This document shows, in pieces, positions 1 to 21,991 of a stretch of DNA of 64,000 nucleotides. The stretch is from assembly GCA_037954325.1 (NCBI GenBank), contig JBBMNZ010000027.1, positions 4,133,501 through 4,197,500 on the forward strand, in the 5' to 3' direction. Every line of letters begins with the position of its first letter. Position 1 is the stretch's first letter. This DNA comes from Fistularia commersonii. Its lineage: Eukaryota; Chordata; Actinopteri; Syngnathiformes; Fistulariidae. The position numbers and the translations under genes are program-made. The notes below the pieces were generated by a model. That model was not told the DNA's origin, made no database searches, and saw only the letters and a list, made by a program, of their open reading frames with translations.

Positions 1-230
1 CGTGTAGTGGTTTATTGAGAGCGACAAAAATATTTGAACACGTTTTATTTAGATGTTACAAGATCGCCATGATCTTCAATTTCAAAATTACATTTTAAAA
101 ATGAACAAACTAAAGTAAAATACGTTTTGATTAAGTACTCGTTGATATTTTCAAATGCCGCATCAGACCAATCAAAGAGGGGTTGCCGAGCCCTGCCCAT
201 GGCTGTCACTAATGTGTTCTAACTCCACAG

Positions 231-1949
231 GCCCGGTGGAGAGCTGAGTCCTGGTGAAGATGAAGTGGAAGGTCTGAAACGGCTAATGACTGAGGTAGCC
301 ACATCATGGCAGTCTTCAATGCAGCTTGTTTCTCTGATGGGTTTTTGGTGGGGTTATATTGATTTTACATCTGGATTTTAGATCCTCGGAAGACAGGATG
401 GTGTGAAACAGGACTGGGTGATCGATGACTGCATCGGGAACTGGTGGCGACCCAACTTTGAGCCGCCACAGGTTAGTATATTGAGTGACCTGCATCTATG
501 AAAACTGGCAAATTGGACATTATTTCTTTTTATTATATAATCCATATCCACAGTAGTCAACATTTGTTTTGCCTGAGAGTCCCTGGCCTTCTTTTCAGTT
601 GTTAGCTAAGATGTGGACACACGGTCTCAGTCACACTGACTTTGACTTTTTACGGGAGAAACAATCATGTTTTCTGTCAAATTGGTTTAATGAAAATGCA
701 TGAGTCAGTTCTTAATGGGTTGCATATATAAATAACAGCTCTGCAATATAATTAAAGATGTCCACACCTTTTTTGCTTCGTAAATCGAAGCTGAAACCTA
801 GAAACACTTCTGTGAAACAGTGAGTCAGCAGCTCATCTTGATAGGTCTGTGGTTGTGCACGCACACAGTAATTGTAAGCTGCGTGTTTTGCAGTATCCCT
901 ATATTCCAGCTCACATCACCAAACCCAAGGAGCACAAGAAGCTATTCTTGGTTCAGTTGCAGGAAAAAGGTCAGTTTATTTACGTTCACGGAACTGATTG
1001 AACGTTGAAACTGAATTACTAATACATGGAGACAAATTTATGAGGGATCCGGGATTTGTGTTTGCACAGCGTTGTTTGCTGTCCCAAAGAACTATAAACT
1101 GGTGGCAGCTCCGTTGTTTGAACTTTATGACAACGCCCCTGGATATGGACCAATCATCTCCAGTCTGCCACAGCTACTGAGCAGGTATTGTTTGTGAATT
1201 TTGATAAATGGATACAATTTCTCAACAGAAATACATTGTCATAGCAGCTTGGTAGAAAATCAATACATATCATTTGGATGTAATGATCTTTTTTTGTCCC
1301 TTTGAAGGTTCTCTTACAGTGAATGGAAATCTTGAAAATGATTCTAATCTTTCATGGTATGAAAATAAATCCTAAAGATTTTACAAAGAGCAAATTGAAC
1401 TAATTACCTGAAGTTTAGCTGGTACATGACAAAATTTACCAAGGAATTACTGTGCAACTACAGGATAATGAGTTGGAACGCCAAAACATCAACATAATAA
1501 TTGTCCATACGTAATTATCGATGTGTAATGGTCAGATAATGTGGAGTCAAGTTTTTTTGAAAGTGGAATTGAACTCGTCATGGTGCTAAAGACACTTGTT
1601 TAATTTTGTATTGTATCTTAAGATTCAAGAAGCCATATCATATTTATCTGACCTTCTGATATTGTATTTTATCACCTCTACATCACTCAGGCTTTATTTT
1701 CAGCTCAGTGGTGTTTGAGTGGATTAGTGCCTATATAAATAATTTGACAACAGTCAGCATTTTGTGGGCCAGCGTGGTCTATTGTTTGTACATTTTACAC
1801 AATAAAAGCATATACAAGTATTTGTTAGAACTGGAGTGAAATAATTTTCAGTGACCACAGGAGACATTATTTGGGCAAGATTCTTAGTGTAATCTTCTTA
1901 CCTTTTTATTTGGATCTTCTGTTATAGGTTCAATTTCATCTACAACTAA
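231..1949 (+). CDS. nudt21: NUDT21/CPSF5, cleavage factor Im 25-kDa subunit (3' part)
   Basis: Five exons are visible: 231-294, 382-471, 894-969, 1070-1184 and 1928-1949 (stop TAA 1947-1949). All have AG/GT borders and compatible phases. They encode the last 121 residues of a protein that is about 227 long in vertebrates; the 5' exons lie left of the window. Recognisable stretches are [19 protein letters not shown] (the degenerate Nudix box), [47 protein letters not shown] and the C-terminal RFNFIYN. The family forms a dimer in the pre-mRNA 3'-end processing complex, binds UGUA and steers poly(A) site choice; its Nudix fold is not catalytic. Near-identity to the mammalian protein makes the call very safe. 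It runs on the same strand as the next gene, ogfod1. Confidence 0.97.
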
Positions 1950-2873
1950 TTGGAGTGAGCAGAAGGTGCATGAGGCTGTCTCTGTGAGCGCAGCCCTGTC
2001 AGAGCGAAGCTTGAAGATGAAGCATATTGATGAAAAAAAAAACGCTTTTCCACGCTGGCACAACTTTCACATACGAGAATCTTGTTTTGTTCTGAACACT
2101 GAGAGTCCACAGATGTTTGTTTTGCGCAAGAATTTAAAATGTTTTTTTTTTTTTTTATCTTGAAAAAACATAGCTTATGTTGTACACAAGTTGATATTCC
2201 AGTATGTAAGACTTTGACTTTAGGCCCTCTCTACTGAGGATAATGTTTGATTAAACAAACTTCAGCATTGATTTTCCTGTTATTTTAACCTGTAACTATG
2301 CTGTTTTTCTTCTTTTTAATAAAAACGGTCATTTGAACGTGTTTTTATCAACTTCCAAGATCATATGAACAATTATTTTATTTTCACTTTGTGAGGTCTT
2401 GTTTTTTTCTGCTTTCCTGTAGGTTACTAGACATTGTGTCACATTTTTTTCTCATTTACAAAAAAAAACAAAACAAGAGTGCTTGTTGAATTAAAGGGAA
2501 ACTCTTGGGTTTTGGATCAGAGAGAAACTGTTAGGGGTCCAGATATAGTCTTAAACTACAATGAATATAGATTTTACTCCTTGCTGGAGACAAGCACATT
2601 TACCAAGAGAAAGAAAATCAGACATAACCAGATTGATTTTGCAATTAGTGTATCTCTAAAATGTAATTGTTTCCCAGCAGAAGGGAACTCCTCAAAGCCA
2701 TATCATATCCTGGTGAAACCCACAAAGCTAAAAATAATGTACTTGTAATACAACCAGTCTGGTGAAAATAACCTTTGGCTGTAGGTTTGTCGTGTGCAGT
2801 TCTTGTGCCTTTAGGTGCTGGTCAGATGGGTCTTATCTGTTTTGTTTGCCTCACCAGAGCAATGTAATAAAGA
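1950..2873 (+). other. nudt21: nudt21 3' UTR with two poly(A) signals
   Basis: AT-rich sequence follows the stop. AATAAA occurs at 2318-2323 and 2866-2871. TGTA (UGUA in RNA) occurs repeatedly, near 2180, 2203, 2291, 2419, 2661, 2738, 2744, 2781 and 2863, the last one touching the distal AATAAA. UGUA is the known recognition element of the protein this gene encodes. A frame open at 2434-2748 falls here and looks fortuitous. The true 3' end is inferred, not shown. Confidence 0.6.
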
Positions 2874-4754
2874 AGTGTATTGAAGTATCAAGTTGTAAAG
2901 ACATAATGGACACTAATGATGACATATAGCCTTAAATGTACAATTTGTCCATTACAAACACAATTTCTGAAACAAAATAACAACCTACATTAGTAAAGTT
3001 GCAGTGTGTCTGTGAATAGATTTGACTTTCCTTTAGTGTAAGCCAGAAAAAAAGAAAGGAAACTTCATAGCAAAAAGACAGTCGGGAGTCATGTTCCTTG
3101 TTGTCATAGTGCCCTAAAGTGACATGGGAAGACTGAACCACTCGATGCACACACATGAACAACTCTAAAGCCGGCATGACAGGGTCTCACGTGATCTTTT
3201 GATCTTGTGTGAATCAAGCTGTCTCATAAGATGCCCCTTACTGGCTGCACCAGGAAATTATGCTGTGGATGTAAATTATATATCCACGCATTTCACGCTG
3301 AGGGATTTAATGGAATTGTAAGCTCAGCAGAATGAGAAGTGGAGCAGCACTTTGGTAAATCAGATGTTACCTGAGGCAGAGGCTTCCCCGAGGACAGTAG
3401 GCTAATGCAAAATATATTTCATATGTAGGTTAATAAAATGGACAGGCTGTTGCGCCCTCCCTGAATTTAACCTGCATATCATCACATAATGCTCACACAT
3501 CAACTACCTGTTGACTTGAGGATTATAGGAGAGCAGAGGATATACTAGGTACTGTTGGACGGTGTCAGTATTGAGCCAAATCAGTAAAAGACGATCATAG
3601 CTGTGCTGAAAAGACAGGTCAATGAGTTTGAATCAGGGGTGATGCAAACCAGGCCCAGATTAGTTTCCACACTTTAAACCTCTGGGCTGAAAATGACCCT
3701 TATTCATTTCCTGTGCTATTTCCTGCATTGTGGACTGTCCCTTTTTGGATGTATATTTAAAAGAAACATTTATTTCCTCATTGTGTTCTATCACTATTTT
3801 TAACATATTAGCTTGATTTGGCAGCTGAGGGTGAGTCAATATTGATTGAATTTTCCTTTTTGGATGAACTATTCCCTTGAAATGAAAAATATGAACAGGA
3901 TAGGGACTTTTAAATAGCTGGAATATTTGAATGTTTATGCATGTATTTATTAATTTATTTAAAATACACATATTAACGATAAAACATTAATTTCATGACA
4001 CCAGAGCCCCCGAAAAAAAGCTCGCGGTACTAATCTTCTCGGTGTGTTAATGTGAATTTCCTATGAATATGAAACCTCTGCTAAATGTATAGGAAATAAA
4101 AATTAAATGGATAACAATGATTTGTACTAATCAAAAACAATAACTACCTTGAACATTCAATTCCAACCTTATCTTCTTGGCCATTTTCTTCTTCAGTTTT
4201 AGAAAAGGGCCTGTGCAGCTTCTAATGGACAAACAAAGAATTACTTGAAACCCCATGACCATAAACTCTATTATCAAACCAAATAAAGAAGTAGACTCAA
4301 TGTTAAATTTGGTTAAACAAAATAGATTTGTGAAAAAGAAGTGCCCTCAGAAACAATTTCAGTTTCCATTCAGCTGGAAAACGCCTTTACCGCAGCGTTT
4401 CTCCAAAAGACTACATTGGAATTAAAATCGCGTTTTTTAAACGGGATTCTGTTCATACTAAAAAAAAGAAGGCTAAAGTGACCTATTCAAATGATTTTCC
4501 CTAAGATTTTATTAATAGATTAACGTGAAAGATCTTTAAATGTAGGCAGAGCGGTGAGAACCTGACGAAAGCTGAAGAATATGTCATAAAAATGGAAATA
4601 AAACAAAATAAGTCATACAAACGGGTACGTGTTGCTACGTCATCACTCAGCGACGCAGGAGCCATTTCACATGCACGCCTCTCACATCCACAAACACGCA
4701 TGAAGCGAAAGTGGCTGCTGTCAAATCAGTGGATACACACAAACACACACTTCG
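2874..4754. other. Intergenic: nudt21 to ogfod1, including ogfod1 promoter
   Basis: No coding exon is seen in about 1.9 kb. Most of it is AT-rich and unremarkable. The last 150 bases before the ogfod1 start become richer in CpG and should hold the promoter and 5' UTR; no clear TATA box is visible there. Confidence 0.5.
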
Positions 4755-13164
<8,410 letters not shown>

Positions 13165-13165
13165 A

Positions 13166-16007
13166 TTCTTTTGACATACTTTTATCCTTACCGTGTATAT
13201 TTTGTGTCGAATCGGTTCATTGCAAAAATCAGTGCACATTAGATTACCTATTAATTATTTTGATAGCATTAAATTACAGAACACTTGCCTTAATATGAAA
13301 GACTATCAAGACTGAATATTCTTACTTTAGGAACATTTGGACCCCATATGTTTGTTTTTTCTTGAAACTACTCAAGGGGTTGGTTACTTATCATCTATCA
13401 CAGCCATGTACCTGGTGGTTATGTATCCACTTCAGTTTATTGTCGTTGAAGCAGCTACTAAAGGGGTTTAACCTTCATCCCGCTCCGTGCTGCTGTCAGA
13501 CAACAGTGAAGCCTTCTCGCTCACACAACTTCATCGGACTTAATAAACGACTTACAGTTGCTGACGGAGTTTTTTGTGAATCACCCCTGAGGTGTGCTGA
13601 CCCACATAATGGATTCCTTCAACAGAGAGAAAAAAAAAAACAACTTCCTTCCTGTCATGATTTTTCCCTCGGGCGGCATGTTGATTTCCACCAATCAGAA
13701 CGCGTTTCAATTTCTGCTCAGCCAATGGGAGGCGAGGAAATTATTACGTTGTCAGTGGGTGTGATCCGTCAAGAGGAAGCGTCATCGAACTCTATATAAC
13801 AAAGTTTAAGGTAAGTTCGTGTCGTCTTTGGCTAAGAGTAACAAAAATCTCAGTCAGAGGGATGATTGTGGGTAAATCGTAACTCCAGGTCCTGGCTGTC
13901 GTAGTTGTGCTGTAACAGCTGGGTTTAAGGTCTATGAAGCCGAAGTTGTAGGGCAGCTGTTCGTCCACTTTACGTGGGGTTTCCACAAACACGGACGCTA
14001 ACGTCTCTCTGACACTCACTGTTATCGCTATTGACAGCGCAGTCAGAATGTCGAAAAAACGCACTATTCAAGGACATTTCTGCTGTCTGTCTGTCTGAAT
14101 TAAATGTAAAAGCACCGTAAAAACTGCCACAGTGCCAGTCGGTAGGCTAAACTGCCAGTTTGATTTATTTTCAATGAAGTTAAGATGAATTATTTACAGT
14201 CGACTGGATTTCGAAACTATCAACGCACAGAAGCATCAGACTGGCAAAACAGTAGAACTTAGCATCTTTTATCTGTTTGATTTGTATCCGAATCATAAAA
14301 CAAATCAATTTATAGAAAGATCCTTTAAAACGCTCGGTAGAAAACAAATCAAAATAGCTCGGTAATCAAAATACCTGGAGGCAGACATAAAACATCCGAA
14401 AAGTCAGATATAAACATGCCATGGATTCATATCCGAACTCGACTGATCGATACATCCCCATCAGTGTTTGATTTGGAGAGAATGAAAAACGTATGCAATC
14501 AGTATTGTTCAAAATATTTGAACAATTTGTTCTTCTTTTCCCAGCAGGCACTAAGTTGGACTCCTATGTCGTTTAGACACTGGTATTGTTTGACGTTGCA
14601 CAGACATCAGGGCATCTGTTATTGCAGCCTGGTTATGAAAAATGTTACATACTGCCACATTTTGATGAAGACACAAATATTTCAAATTAATAATGGCTTA
14701 TGATATGCATATCAAAGTATTGCTATTATCTCAGAATACCTCATGAATATTGAAAACAGGCAAGGATGTGTCAAGGCTTTCAAACTTTTCAGTGGCCTTT
14801 TTGGTTTTTTTGGAGAAAGTCCTACTTAATACGGTTTCCTTTTCTTTAACAATGAATGCAGTTATTTTATTTGATAACAATTTGTCAAAAGAACAAACTG
14901 TTATGATATAATTCAGATTTACGGTAGCTATTTATGGTGAAATTAAATGAATCATTTTCAAAAGTAATATCAGGTTTTTTAACAACAAAGATGCTCTTGT
15001 TTTTCAGGAGAACATCACAGAATTGGGCAAACCACTTTCCACAGGTCCATGAGATTCTATAGAATTACCGACCTGCATTATTACAAATGCTGATCACTGA
15101 GACTAAATGACTAATTTGTCAAAGCATATCAGATTTTTTCTACCCAAATATCAGACAGGCTGACTATCCAGGGAATACTAGAGGCTGCCTTTTGGCAGCA
15201 ACCGCTAAATGATATATTTTAAGCTCCTGATGATCTCTTAATCCTCATACAGCTGGTGAACTAATCTCACAGTATACTTGAAAGGACCGGTAGATAGGAT
15301 CGCATATAATTACATACAGGCTAAGTTGTGGAGATTCCTGTGGACCCAGTGGCCAAGCATTCTCTGTATTAGTGGAATACGACACATGCATGTAATCCAG
15401 CTCATACGATACTTATTCCATGCAGAAGCTTCCTCATCCTTTGTGCACCAAGAGCAAGCTTGTGGACTTCTGTAGTTCATCCCGACTACAGGAGAGAGGG
15501 GCCAGACTGGGGGAGGGGAGGACTCAGATTAAAGATGTTTTTATGTAATGAGGGTTTCAAAAGGTAGAGTGAGGCCACATCCAGCGGCTTCTGCTAGGAC
15601 ACACAAACACATTTTCGCATCACTGGCCTGGGTAGTTAGCTTCTTTTTTGACAATACTTTGGCAGTAAGGGATATGTTGCTGCACCTCCAGGTCAGATTT
15701 TAACGGTATGGCAAGTTGTTTGATATGTTACATCATGTTAAGGTCAGACCTAATATCAAATGGTCTGATCCAAACCAGATTTTGCACACGCTGCAAGTCA
15801 CATTTACAACCAAAATTTTGAACACTTGTTTGGGTTAATGAGATGATAATTTTAGAATGATACCAGCACTTTCTTCGGATAGTTTGTGAGTTTCTTGAAA
15901 CGCCATTTTTGGTGCGGAAAACGTAAAAAGTTCAAGTCTTACCTGTTAAGTGCCATTTGCTTTTTGCTTTTAGTCTGTTTGAGTTATTTGGTATGTGTTC
16001 TCTCCAG
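13166..16007 (+). other. ogfod1-tradd interval; tradd 5' region and 5' UTR intron
   Basis: No coding exon is supported in 2.8 kb. The tradd start exon is preceded by a good acceptor (tctccag ending at 16007) only three bases before ATG. An untranslated first exon must therefore lie upstream, most likely near 13.8 kb, making most of this stretch an intron. An open frame at 13362-13799 overlaps promoter motifs and looks fortuitous. Confidence 0.55.
13690..13816 (+). promoter_or_regulatory. tradd: Probable tradd promoter: two CCAAT boxes, TATA-like box, splice donor
   Basis: CCAATCAG near 13691 and GCCAATGGG near 13722 precede TATATAAC at 13793-13800. A strong donor, AAG followed by gtaagt, sits at 13810/13811. 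Since the donor is only about 18 bases after the TATA-like box, transcription probably starts either upstream of it (CCAAT-driven) or runs to a later donor. Assignment to tradd rests on position and strand. Confidence 0.4.
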
Positions 16008-16010
16008 AGA

Positions 16011-19000
16011 ATGGCAGACAAGACTGTGGATCGTGGACCGTGGACAGGATGCGCAGTTCTGTTTCTTCAGTCACTTTGTCCTGGTGTCAACCTGCTCTCA
16101 CTCTACAAAGATCAACAGGGAAAGTTCATTGTTTTCAAAGTTATTAAGCTGACTCTTATAGGTGAGAGCTGATATTCTGCTTCGAAAGTGTGTCTTGCTT
16201 ACAAATCTCATTAGAACAAATATTCACCAATCACTTTCGTGTTCTCGTCAGATTCAGCAGGAGGTCTGGGTGGTTATGAGATACTAAAGGTCCACGATGC
16301 CGATCCCTACCTTGGGGTCGAGGTGAAGTTTGTGGATGTCAGCGTGTGTCAGCAGTTCCTCGAGAGCTACAGTTCCGGAGCTGTACGTCAGTCCATTTCC
16401 CAGCATGCTTGCCGCCTTCTCGCTCTGCCCCAGGACTTCACGGTGGAAACCCAGTTCAAGGCCAGCACACATGTCCTGGATCTCTGCCTGGACAAGCTGG
16501 AACTCTGCTTGCAGCACATCAACCTTTCACAAGTATGGTTTGGTTTAATCTGCTAAGTATTTAATTAACTGAGAATTGGATTGAACTTATGACACTGGTG
16601 CATTTCATTGACAGACTCAAAGGCTGCTCAAATATAGATGAAAACCTAACTGTATGCAGACCAGTAACAAGAAAAATCGGCTCAGTTAAAATGAATAGTA
16701 GTAGTTTGCCTTGATGCAGAGATCATATGGGGCATTGGTAACTTGGTGTTCAAAGCACAAGGAGGAACAGAAACCCATATGATTCATAATGTGAATTGCC
16801 ATTTAGGAAGCCTTCAAGTAATTTAAGGGTTGTGACTGTAGATTAATATATTTAAAGGGAAGATACTAATCAATGGCATTGTTTTTTTTTGGCTAGTAGA
16901 GGACTCAACAGAATAACACACACAGAAATGCCTTTCTTTGCCTTATGACTGACCATAATGTTTTCAGTGCACCTGTTGTGCTATGCTGACAATCTGTGAC
17001 ACACTCCTACATAATGTTTGTCTCTTGGGATGTTCAGATTTCTGCTGTGGCTCAACAGTATACTTTTTTTCCCTATGCCAGTAAAACCTCATATTTCGTA
17101 GATTTTAATTTCATTTTGCACTTTTCAGTCATTCTGCAGGATCGCTCTGCCATAGTCATCCACAAATCATTAAATACACTGATCTGTCCCAGTAAATAGT
17201 AATTGGGGCTTAAGTACAAAAGTATTTTGAAGAATGAAGTGTTTGGCCATCAGTGTCAATACTGTTTAAGAGTCATAAAGTTCAACAAAAGACCTAAGAT
17301 TAATTAGGTATCATGGAAGTTGTGCTTGAAACCCACAATAAACTAAGGCCCGATAGCTTGCTCCATATGGAATAGATACTGAAACCAGGTCACACCATGG
17401 CAAGATGCCCTGTAACACTTAATTCAAACACATGCTGACCTTGGAAACTACTAGCATATTTACTCTTTGTTTGCCCCCGTTTTTTTGTCTGAATATGCTG
17501 TGCCCAGTTCACAATGCTGACTGTAAAATGTTGCGACTAAGTATCATAATGTTGATGTACAGGGTGAAGTGATTAACCTCCAAGGGAGTTGATGCTTCTC
17601 TCACTTCAGACAGCGCTGGTGTTAAAAGGCCCCGGTGGTTGCCAGCCATACTGTGTTCACACGTCCATGTATCTCTCTCGCCATTTTGTGACAGCCGGAG
17701 CGCCTGCGTGATGAAGAGATCGATCATCTGGAGCAGCAGCTGCAGTGTGAGGTCCTTGGTCCCGCCCCACAGATGACCCCTCTCACACGGGAAGACTGTC
17801 CGGTCCCCAGCAACTGCTTCAAGTTCCAGAACAGAGTATTTGGTGAGTCAGGATGGATACTCTGTCCACAGTGTGTTCTTCACTTTTAGGGAGTGAATCT
17901 CTTGGTATCTCATGATTCCGTTAAATTAGATTCAGTTCAATTTTGATGTCTTGGAGTTAAATTTAGATTCAAATTTGATTCTTGACTCTGCTGAAGTTGA
18001 ACCGCCGCAGGCCTGGACAAAAATTGGAGTTGTTTAGACTCCAACTGCAGGATGGTTTGGTCAGACAGCCTCCCTCAGTTGCACCAATATTTCTTATCTG
18101 AAATGTGTTTGCAGTGTGCTTCATCTCCATTTTGCAACAATAATTTCATTACAGAATCATTAGAATTAAACCATTCTGGGAAGCTCTTAGTTTTCATGGA
18201 GAATAATCCCACCAACATTAAAATCAATGGACTTTGTATGACTGAGCCTGTTGGCTTGGCACTTTATTGAGGTGTGTGTGCTAGCACCATTTTGATCATT
18301 GGCAAATAAGTAACAATATTCAGATAAGAGGGTGGACCTTGAGAGGAGTGAGTGGCGGACAGACAGATCACTAATGCAGCCATGTCTGAAATCACATCCT
18401 GCTGCATCACATTTTACTACAGATGAGATCATTTACAAAACATCATTCTGTATCCAAGAAGACTCTAGTCCCGCAACAGAGGCCATAAACGTATTAGGGA
18501 AGTGATTATTGAGGGAATTATTTGACATGGACGTTTAAAAACTACTGCTAGAGTTTAGTTTCGTTCTTAAAATGTCAGAGCAACATTTACGAAATCCTTT
18601 TCATTTGGGGCAATCATCAGCAATGTGTAACATCAGTTAAGTAAATCAATTCTACCTATGTTTGAATATATGCATAAATGTTGGGTACACAAGTTATAAC
18701 TTAAGTAAATTAATTCCTTAATTTTAACCCAAACATTTTACACTCATTCCCAGCACAAACAAAATTGATTAAAATGCCCCTCAGCACCAGACAGAGATTG
18801 CTTTATTAGTTTTGCAGCACGCTTTCTGTCCGATACATGCGAGAAACGATATGGACCGGCCTCACTGATGTTCCAGTAGGACATTTTACTGCTCCCATGT
18901 TAACTCTCTGCAAACCAAAGCGTACTGTTCTGCAGATCTCTGAGATGATTCTCATCCTCCCGGCCACTACTGGTTTCTGTTCGGCTCAACAGCTAGTTCT

Positions 19001-21507
19001 AGTCCAGTTACAGAGAAAAGAAACCTGCCATAATGTCATCCCCCATGCATATTACTTAACACTACTTGGCTGAAATACTTTGCTCACCAAGACTTTATTA
19101 TCCACATGAGCAGGAAAAAATCCATATCCTTTTGTCAATATTCAATATTCCACAGAATTTTCTGACATCAATCCAGTGCTGTTTGTCGGATGATTCTCTA
19201 ATCCAACAATTTTATAAATTGACAGTCGGTCATTGGGGGAGATTAGTGTTGCCCGACGATATACGTGGAGTGCATTAATTTGAAATTCCCAAATGTATTT
19301 TGAATTGAAGGACCAACGTCTGCGGTCTAGTGGGATCACGTTAGCCCTCTGTGTACTGCAGCTTCTTGCTGGGTCATTTACACAGGCTTCTGGATTCTCC
19401 AGTTTCCACATTAGTGTCCAGTAATGTAAGTTTTTTTTAGGGGAACAAAAATAGTAAGTGTGATATTTACTGGGATTTTAAAAGCTGTAGTCTCATTAAA
19501 GCAACATTAGAATAACACACACACACATTAAGAAGCAGTGCTGAGAGAGAAAATCTATGTTTGGCCAACCGAGAACAAGAGACTAATCAAGTCGATGGGC
19601 AATGGATTGAGAGGCAAAGTGAAGTATGAAAGGGGTGCAAGCGGTTATCGTTAAAAGACATATGCAGGAGAATTTTAGCCTGTTTTTACCTATGATTTTA
19701 GGACCTTTTGCTTCACTGCAGCCAAAAGAGGCAGCCATTTTCAGTCAAACCTCCCGCTTGTCAAGACAAAGACTCGGAGAGGCAAAAATAAAGCTAAAAG
19801 AATAATCTCGGATCTGAGATATCATGGAGAGACGAATCCAAATAGCTTTTCAGCGATTATCTATCAATGCGGGTATACGTTGTTGATAAACGGCTGCTTT
19901 TATGCCGCCAAGTCATTAAATTTTATGGAAAAAGAAGCTGACCAACAGCCCCTGTTGGCAGACGAACAAATTTACGACAGAACGGGAAGCCAGCTCCAAA
20001 CTGTCTCTGAATGGAAGGGAAAGAATTTTACCCAAGTTACAAAAAGGACATCATGTAAAGCAACCCACTTATATGATTTTGGTGGTGTTAGAGGAAACAG
20101 TATTTGGCCTAAAATTTACCATTCGTTGGCCTATTTTCACAGAGCAGCAGGGTGATAAGGGTAAAAATTAATGTCATAATTTTTCTAGTTTCACTGACTT
20201 GATATACGTTCATTTCGTAGTTGTACCTTTGGATGCGAAGGACAGGGCACGATGGAAACTGATGATCCACAGTGGCGCCCCGGAATTAGGGAGAGGCCGG
20301 AACAGGAAGAAGTACCTTTGAAAAAAAATCTTGTCAGAAAGACAAACAGAAAACATTGTCAACAACTAAAACTAAGAGTAATATTAAGGTTGGTTAGATG
20401 CATGACAACAACCACACGTTTTCACAGATGCTCTCTTTTAAAAGTAATACCTATAATACTGTATTAAAGGTGACAAGTGGCCAATCGATTTTTCCTTCAT
20501 TTTACTACAATGAAAATTAGCTCTTGATTTTTATGGTGAGATTATATGTCACTATTTTTAGTATAGAGAAATCCATGCTTAGTTATCAGGGCTAGACAAT
20601 ATGTGATATTAATTGATATATTTTCCTGCCCCACCTGACACAGACTGACATGGGCATTGTGTTGAATATCCACATCAGACCACCTTGCTCATTTGTTAAA
20701 TAATAAGATAAAATATTGTTATGATGTCAAAAGCACCAAGAACCCAAGTGACATTTCGAAAGTATTGAGAGGTAAAGATTTACCTGATACTGAACTTTGT
20801 GTGTAACACACAGACATACACACACACACCCAAAGGAAACCTATTTTCCCAAATGCCGCTTAACTGATTTTTAGAGGTGACTAATTCCCCTTTTACTCAT
20901 TTCATTTATCCTTATTTATCAAAATTAAGAAAGGTCTCTGTAAGACAATGATCCCTCACAGTTTTTGATATAATAAAACATCAACAATGTCATACAGCAG
21001 TAATATGGAATTAGTTATATATTGATATGTTGGAAGGCAAGCCAGTTATCTTAGGTTTTAAAAAGCCCCAATTTCATTTAGAAAAAAAAAAAAAAGAAAG
21101 AAATTCTGTTGAACGTCATGCATTGTATGTGGGGTAGACATGTTAAATCCCAGTTTACGTAATCACAATTTGCATTAATGCCTTTCCCTTTACTCTTTGG
21201 CCCATCAGAGGATCGAATGCTGACGGCGGCAGATATTCAAAGCTTTGCCAACGGAGTGGGCCGTCAGTGGAAACATGTAGGGAGGGCCCTGGGGAAGAGC
21301 TGCCGGGCTCTGAAAGGTCCGGCCATAGACAACCTGGCCTACGAGTACGAGAGAGAAGGGTTATACGAGCAGGCCTATCAGCTGCTGAGCCGCTTCATCC
21401 AGGCGGAGGGGAGAGCAGCCAAGCTGAGCCGGCTTGTCAAAACCCTGGAGGACTGCAAACTTACCAGCCTGGCAGAAAACATTCTGGACATACAGCCACG
21501 AGACTAA
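16011..21507 (+). CDS. tradd: TRADD, TNFRSF1A-associated death domain adaptor
   Basis: Coding exons: 16011-16161, 16252-16532, 17695-17842, 21209-21507, giving 292 residues (human 312). The protein is the cytoplasmic adaptor that binds the death domain of TNF receptor 1 and recruits TRAF2 and RIPK1. The N-terminal TRAF-binding domain spans exons 1-2 (WTGCAVLFLQSL, then YEILKVHDADPYLGVEV and QQFLESYSSGAVRQSI). A helical acidic piece and a short linker are in exon 3. The death domain fills exon 4 (residues about 197-285: IQSFANGVGRQWKHVGRAL, YEYEREGLYEQAYQLL, LTSLAENIL). The middle linker is shorter than in mammals and lacks their proline-rich run. The ATG has A at -3 and G at +4 and is preceded by a splice acceptor. 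Confidence 0.95.
17843..21208 (+). other. tradd: tradd intron 3
   Basis: 3.4 kb separates the linker exon from the death-domain exon. It contains several short open frames (for example 19880-20155) that match nothing I recognise. No clear transposon or RNA gene is seen. Confidence 0.6.
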
Positions 21508-21615
21508 CACTCTGTGTGCACCTATTACTGTACGAGAGGAAAACTTTGTCCTTCCTGTTTTTACATACGGTGTCTGCCTTCGGTGATGTCTGTCATCTGC
21601 ATGTTGAAAATCATT

Positions 21616-21618
<3 letters not shown>

Positions 21619-21659
<41 letters not shown>

Positions 21660-21670
21660 TGTGTGTGTGT
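21619..21670. repeat. (GT)n microsatellite in tradd 3' UTR
   Basis: A 40-base pure GT run plus an interrupted extension, starting about 110 bases after the tradd stop. Confidence 0.9.
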
Positions 21671-21985
21671 ATGGGTGTTTTGTCGGGCAGTGACTGTTTT
21701 AGGCAGGTTATGTGAACACAACAGAATCACAGAACAGAATCTCTGGGAGAATTGATTGATTGATAACTTGAGGTGCTTCCTAGTATTATTCATCATGGTT
21801 TTAGTATAGATGAAATGATTCGTCATCACCGTAAGAATGTGTGGGGTGAGTTTTATGCACTGTTTGATTTCACCATGTGCCTTTGTTACTGCTTTATAAG
21901 TCAATTTTCAGATGAACCTGTTGGGTTTTGTTTCTAGTGACTGCACAAGGCTTTGATTTTTTTTCTACAAAATGAGTGCATTCAA

Positions 21986-21991
21986 ATTAAA
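21986..21991 (+). terminator. tradd: ATTAAA, candidate tradd poly(A) signal
   Basis: This variant signal lies about 480 bases after the stop and is followed by TTGTAAA and an A-run. It is the nearest plausible signal; unconfirmed. Confidence 0.35.

Noticed and set aside
2434..2748. 104-codon plus-strand frame
   Set aside because: Lies in the nudt21 3' UTR and has AT-driven composition.
13362..13799. 145-codon plus-strand frame
   Set aside because: It runs across CCAAT and TATA-like promoter motifs, has no splice partners and matches nothing known.
19880..20155. 91-codon frame in tradd intron 3
   Set aside because: No homology recognised, no splice signals in phase with tradd, codon use not distinctive.
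21267..21755. 162-codon plus-strand frame
   Set aside because: An alternative frame of the tradd death-domain exon extended through a GT repeat (Cys-Val run).
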